NCBI GenBank assembly: GCA_030731635.1
Contig: JANQTR010000028.1
Span: 1-7,335 of the forward strand
Source of the DNA: Erythrobacter sp.
GTDB taxonomy: Bacteria; Pseudomonadota; Alphaproteobacteria; Sphingomonadales; Sphingomonadaceae
Direction of reading: 5' to 3'
DNA length: 7,335 bases
Made by a program: the position numbers and the translations under genes. This document shows, one piece after another, positions 6,272 through 7,335 of this stretch (positions are counted from its first letter, which is position 1; the number at the start of each line of letters is the position of its first letter). The notes beneath the pieces were generated by a model. It searched no databases and had not been told where the DNA came from. It was given only the letters and a program-made list of their open reading frames with translations.

Positions 6272-7153
6272 CTAACGCCGCCGTTCGTCCGCAACCACCA
6301 GCGGTCCCGGCGCAAAAGCGCTGGTCAGCAAGTCCGCAATCCGCAAGCCTGCCTGCTGCACCCGGCGCTTGGCAATCGGCACACCGCGCACGATGTCTTC
6401 CTGCGACAGCGCGGTCTTTTCCGGCAGCGGCGCGGCGCAGACATCGTCGCTATCAAACGCGGTGGGATAGACAAAGGTGCGCGCAATCTCCCAGCTTTCG
6501 CGGCCCCAATCATCAGGCGTGCCACCGGTCAAATCGGCGCGCTCAGCCAGGGGATAGCGCCGCACCACCGGATCTGCGGGATCGCTGATCGCACGTTCGG
6601 CCAGCGGGCCGTCCCAGATCCAGTGCAGGTTAAGGCTGGGGATGATGCCATAATCAGTCTCGCGGTCGTTGCCGCCGCGATCCTCGTTATCACCCGAATG
6701 CAGCGGCATGTGCACATCGCCCGCGAAATGCACCATGAAGGCGAGCGCTTCGAGCCGGATCGCAGCAGGCAGGCTTTCATCAGCGAGAATGCGATGCGCG
6801 CGGGTGATCTGCGCGGTCACACAGGCACCGCCCGAACACTGGCTGCGCGGGTTGAACGCCTGACAGATCGGCGCGGTGCGATAATGCCACGCGGCGGTAT
6901 AGCCCCAGCGCCAGCCTTCACCGCGTACGCAATCGGCCCAGACGGCAGCGTCCTGCAAGGTTTTGAGCGGGCATTCAGGCGTGCCCAAGGCCTTTTCATT
7001 AGCGAGCAGCCGCTGGATCTTGGCGCGCACTTCGGGCGAGACATTGGTCTCGGCAATTTCGGCGGTCTTGCGGTGGGCGTAGGCACCCCAGGCATGGGCG
7101 GGTGCGGGCAGGAAGGTCAGTACTGCCAACAGCGCTATGACAACGCCTCTCAT
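6272..7153 (-). CDS. secreted S1/P1-type zinc-dependent nuclease
   Basis: This protein has 293 residues from ATG 7153. Residues 1-21 form a signal peptide ending A-H-A, so cleavage would leave W22 as the mature N-terminus. In P1 and S1 nucleases the N-terminal Trp is itself a zinc ligand. H27 equals mature H6, exactly the P1 position. The other predicted ligands are D74 (WAD), H90 (WHY), H142, D146 and H152 in VHFAGDVHMPLH, and H177 and D181 in LHWIWD; the spacings 4, 6 and 4 match P1. The enzyme should hydrolyse single-stranded nucleic acid or 3'-nucleotides outside the cytoplasm. Six cysteines (61, 75, 97, 106, 111, 239) in the mature part could form disulfides. An upstream in-frame ATG at 7210 lies inside the preceding gene and would bury the signal peptide, so I rejected it. 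The start overlaps the GST stop as ATGA. Confidence 0.93.
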   Translation of the reverse strand: MRGVVIALLAVLTFLPAPAHAWGAYAHRKTAEIAETNVSPEVRAKIQRLLANEKALGTPECPLKTLQDAAVWADCVRGEGWRWGYTAAWHYRTAPICQAFNPRSQCSGGACVTAQITRAHRILADESLPAAIRLEALAFMVHFAGDVHMPLHSGDNEDRGGNDRETDYGIIPSLNLHWIWDGPLAERAISDPADPVVRRYPLAERADLTGGTPDDWGRESWEIARTFVYPTAFDSDDVCAAPLPEKTALSQEDIVRGVPIAKRRVQQAGLRIADLLTSAFAPGPLVVADERRR

Positions 7154-7335
7154 GCGAGTTGCTCGTATTGTTCGATCACCCATTCCTCTTCCCCGGCCGC
7201 GCCGTTCCATTCGGTCATCCAGTCATGTTCCCACACCGCCTGCATGTATGCCTGTGCAAAGCCGGGTACGCTGATGCCATAGGTGACAAACCGCGTCACG
7301 ATCGGGGCATAGAAGATATCCGCCGCGCCAAAGGT
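7150..7335 (-). CDS. C-terminal end of a glutathione S-transferase family protein (5'-truncated)
   Basis: On the minus strand the frame is open from the right edge to TGA at 7152-7150, giving the last 61 residues. The first residues, TFGAADIFYAPIVTRFVTYG, fit the C-terminal helical domain of glutathione S-transferases: the conserved Ala-Asp N-cap (usually S-x-A-D, here G-A-A-D) followed by the helix and the typical R-F-x-T-Y-G. The remainder (VWEHDWMTEWNGAAGEEEW) fits the end of that domain. The glutathione-binding thioredoxin-like half lies outside the window. Its stop overlaps the nuclease ATG by four bases, so the two genes are in one transcript and probably translationally coupled. The substrate is unknown. 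Confidence 0.82.
   Translation of the reverse strand, partial: TFGAADIFYAPIVTRFVTYGISVPGFAQAYMQAVWEHDWMTEWNGAAGEEEWVIEQYEQLA

Noticed and set aside
6254..7282. A long open frame on the plus strand opposite the nuclease gene (342 codons)
   Set aside because: Its translation has no recognisable domain and mirrors the codon-position GC bias of the minus-strand nuclease, which has a signal peptide and a full ligand set. It also overlaps the exporter's end.
1..7335. A defence island, CRISPR array, prophage or transposon
   Set aside because: There are no repeat arrays, transposase, integrase, toxin-antitoxin pair or tRNA boundary, and composition is uniform. The S1/P1 nuclease is exported, so it is unlikely to be an intracellular defence effector.

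Overview
The window is a gene-dense, GC-rich stretch of bacterial chromosome. Only about 169 bases lie outside the called genes, and the longest gap is 84 bases. Gene content and protein style suggest an alphaproteobacterium, most likely of the Sphingomonadales (Erythrobacter/Sphingomonas type). This rests on protein-family resemblance and is an inference. I see no tRNA, rRNA, insertion sequence, phage gene, CRISPR array or other sign of a mobile region.

Left block, plus strand (1-2710). The C-terminal part of an unrecognised protein runs in from the left edge. After an 84-base gap comes a membrane-embedded Ste24-type M48 zinc protease. Ten bases further on is endonuclease III (nth), whose stop overlaps the start of a small RraB-domain protein (RNase E regulator family) in an ATGA junction. 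Protease, nth and the RraB-like gene look like one transcription unit.

Middle block, minus strand (2711-5111). Read right to left, this holds dapE (lysine/diaminopimelate biosynthesis) and then a dicarboxylate/amino acid:cation symporter. The symporter probably starts at a TTG four bases after the dapE stop, and its ribosome binding site lies in the last dapE codons. The symporter ends exactly where the RraB-like gene ends, with no base between the two stop codons.

Right block. Divergent from dapE, with 29 bases between the start codons, a plus-strand pair encodes a cupin protein and a LysE/RhtB-type exporter. Convergent to it on the minus strand is an overlapping pair: the C-terminus of a glutathione S-transferase (cut by the right edge), then a secreted S1/P1-type zinc nuclease with a complete set of predicted metal ligands.

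Most of this is housekeeping and accessory metabolism. I did not find a convincing undescribed multi-gene system. The points most worth a second look are the altered cation-site motif in the symporter, the GST-nuclease overlapping pair, the nth-RraB overlap, and the unidentified protein at the left edge.
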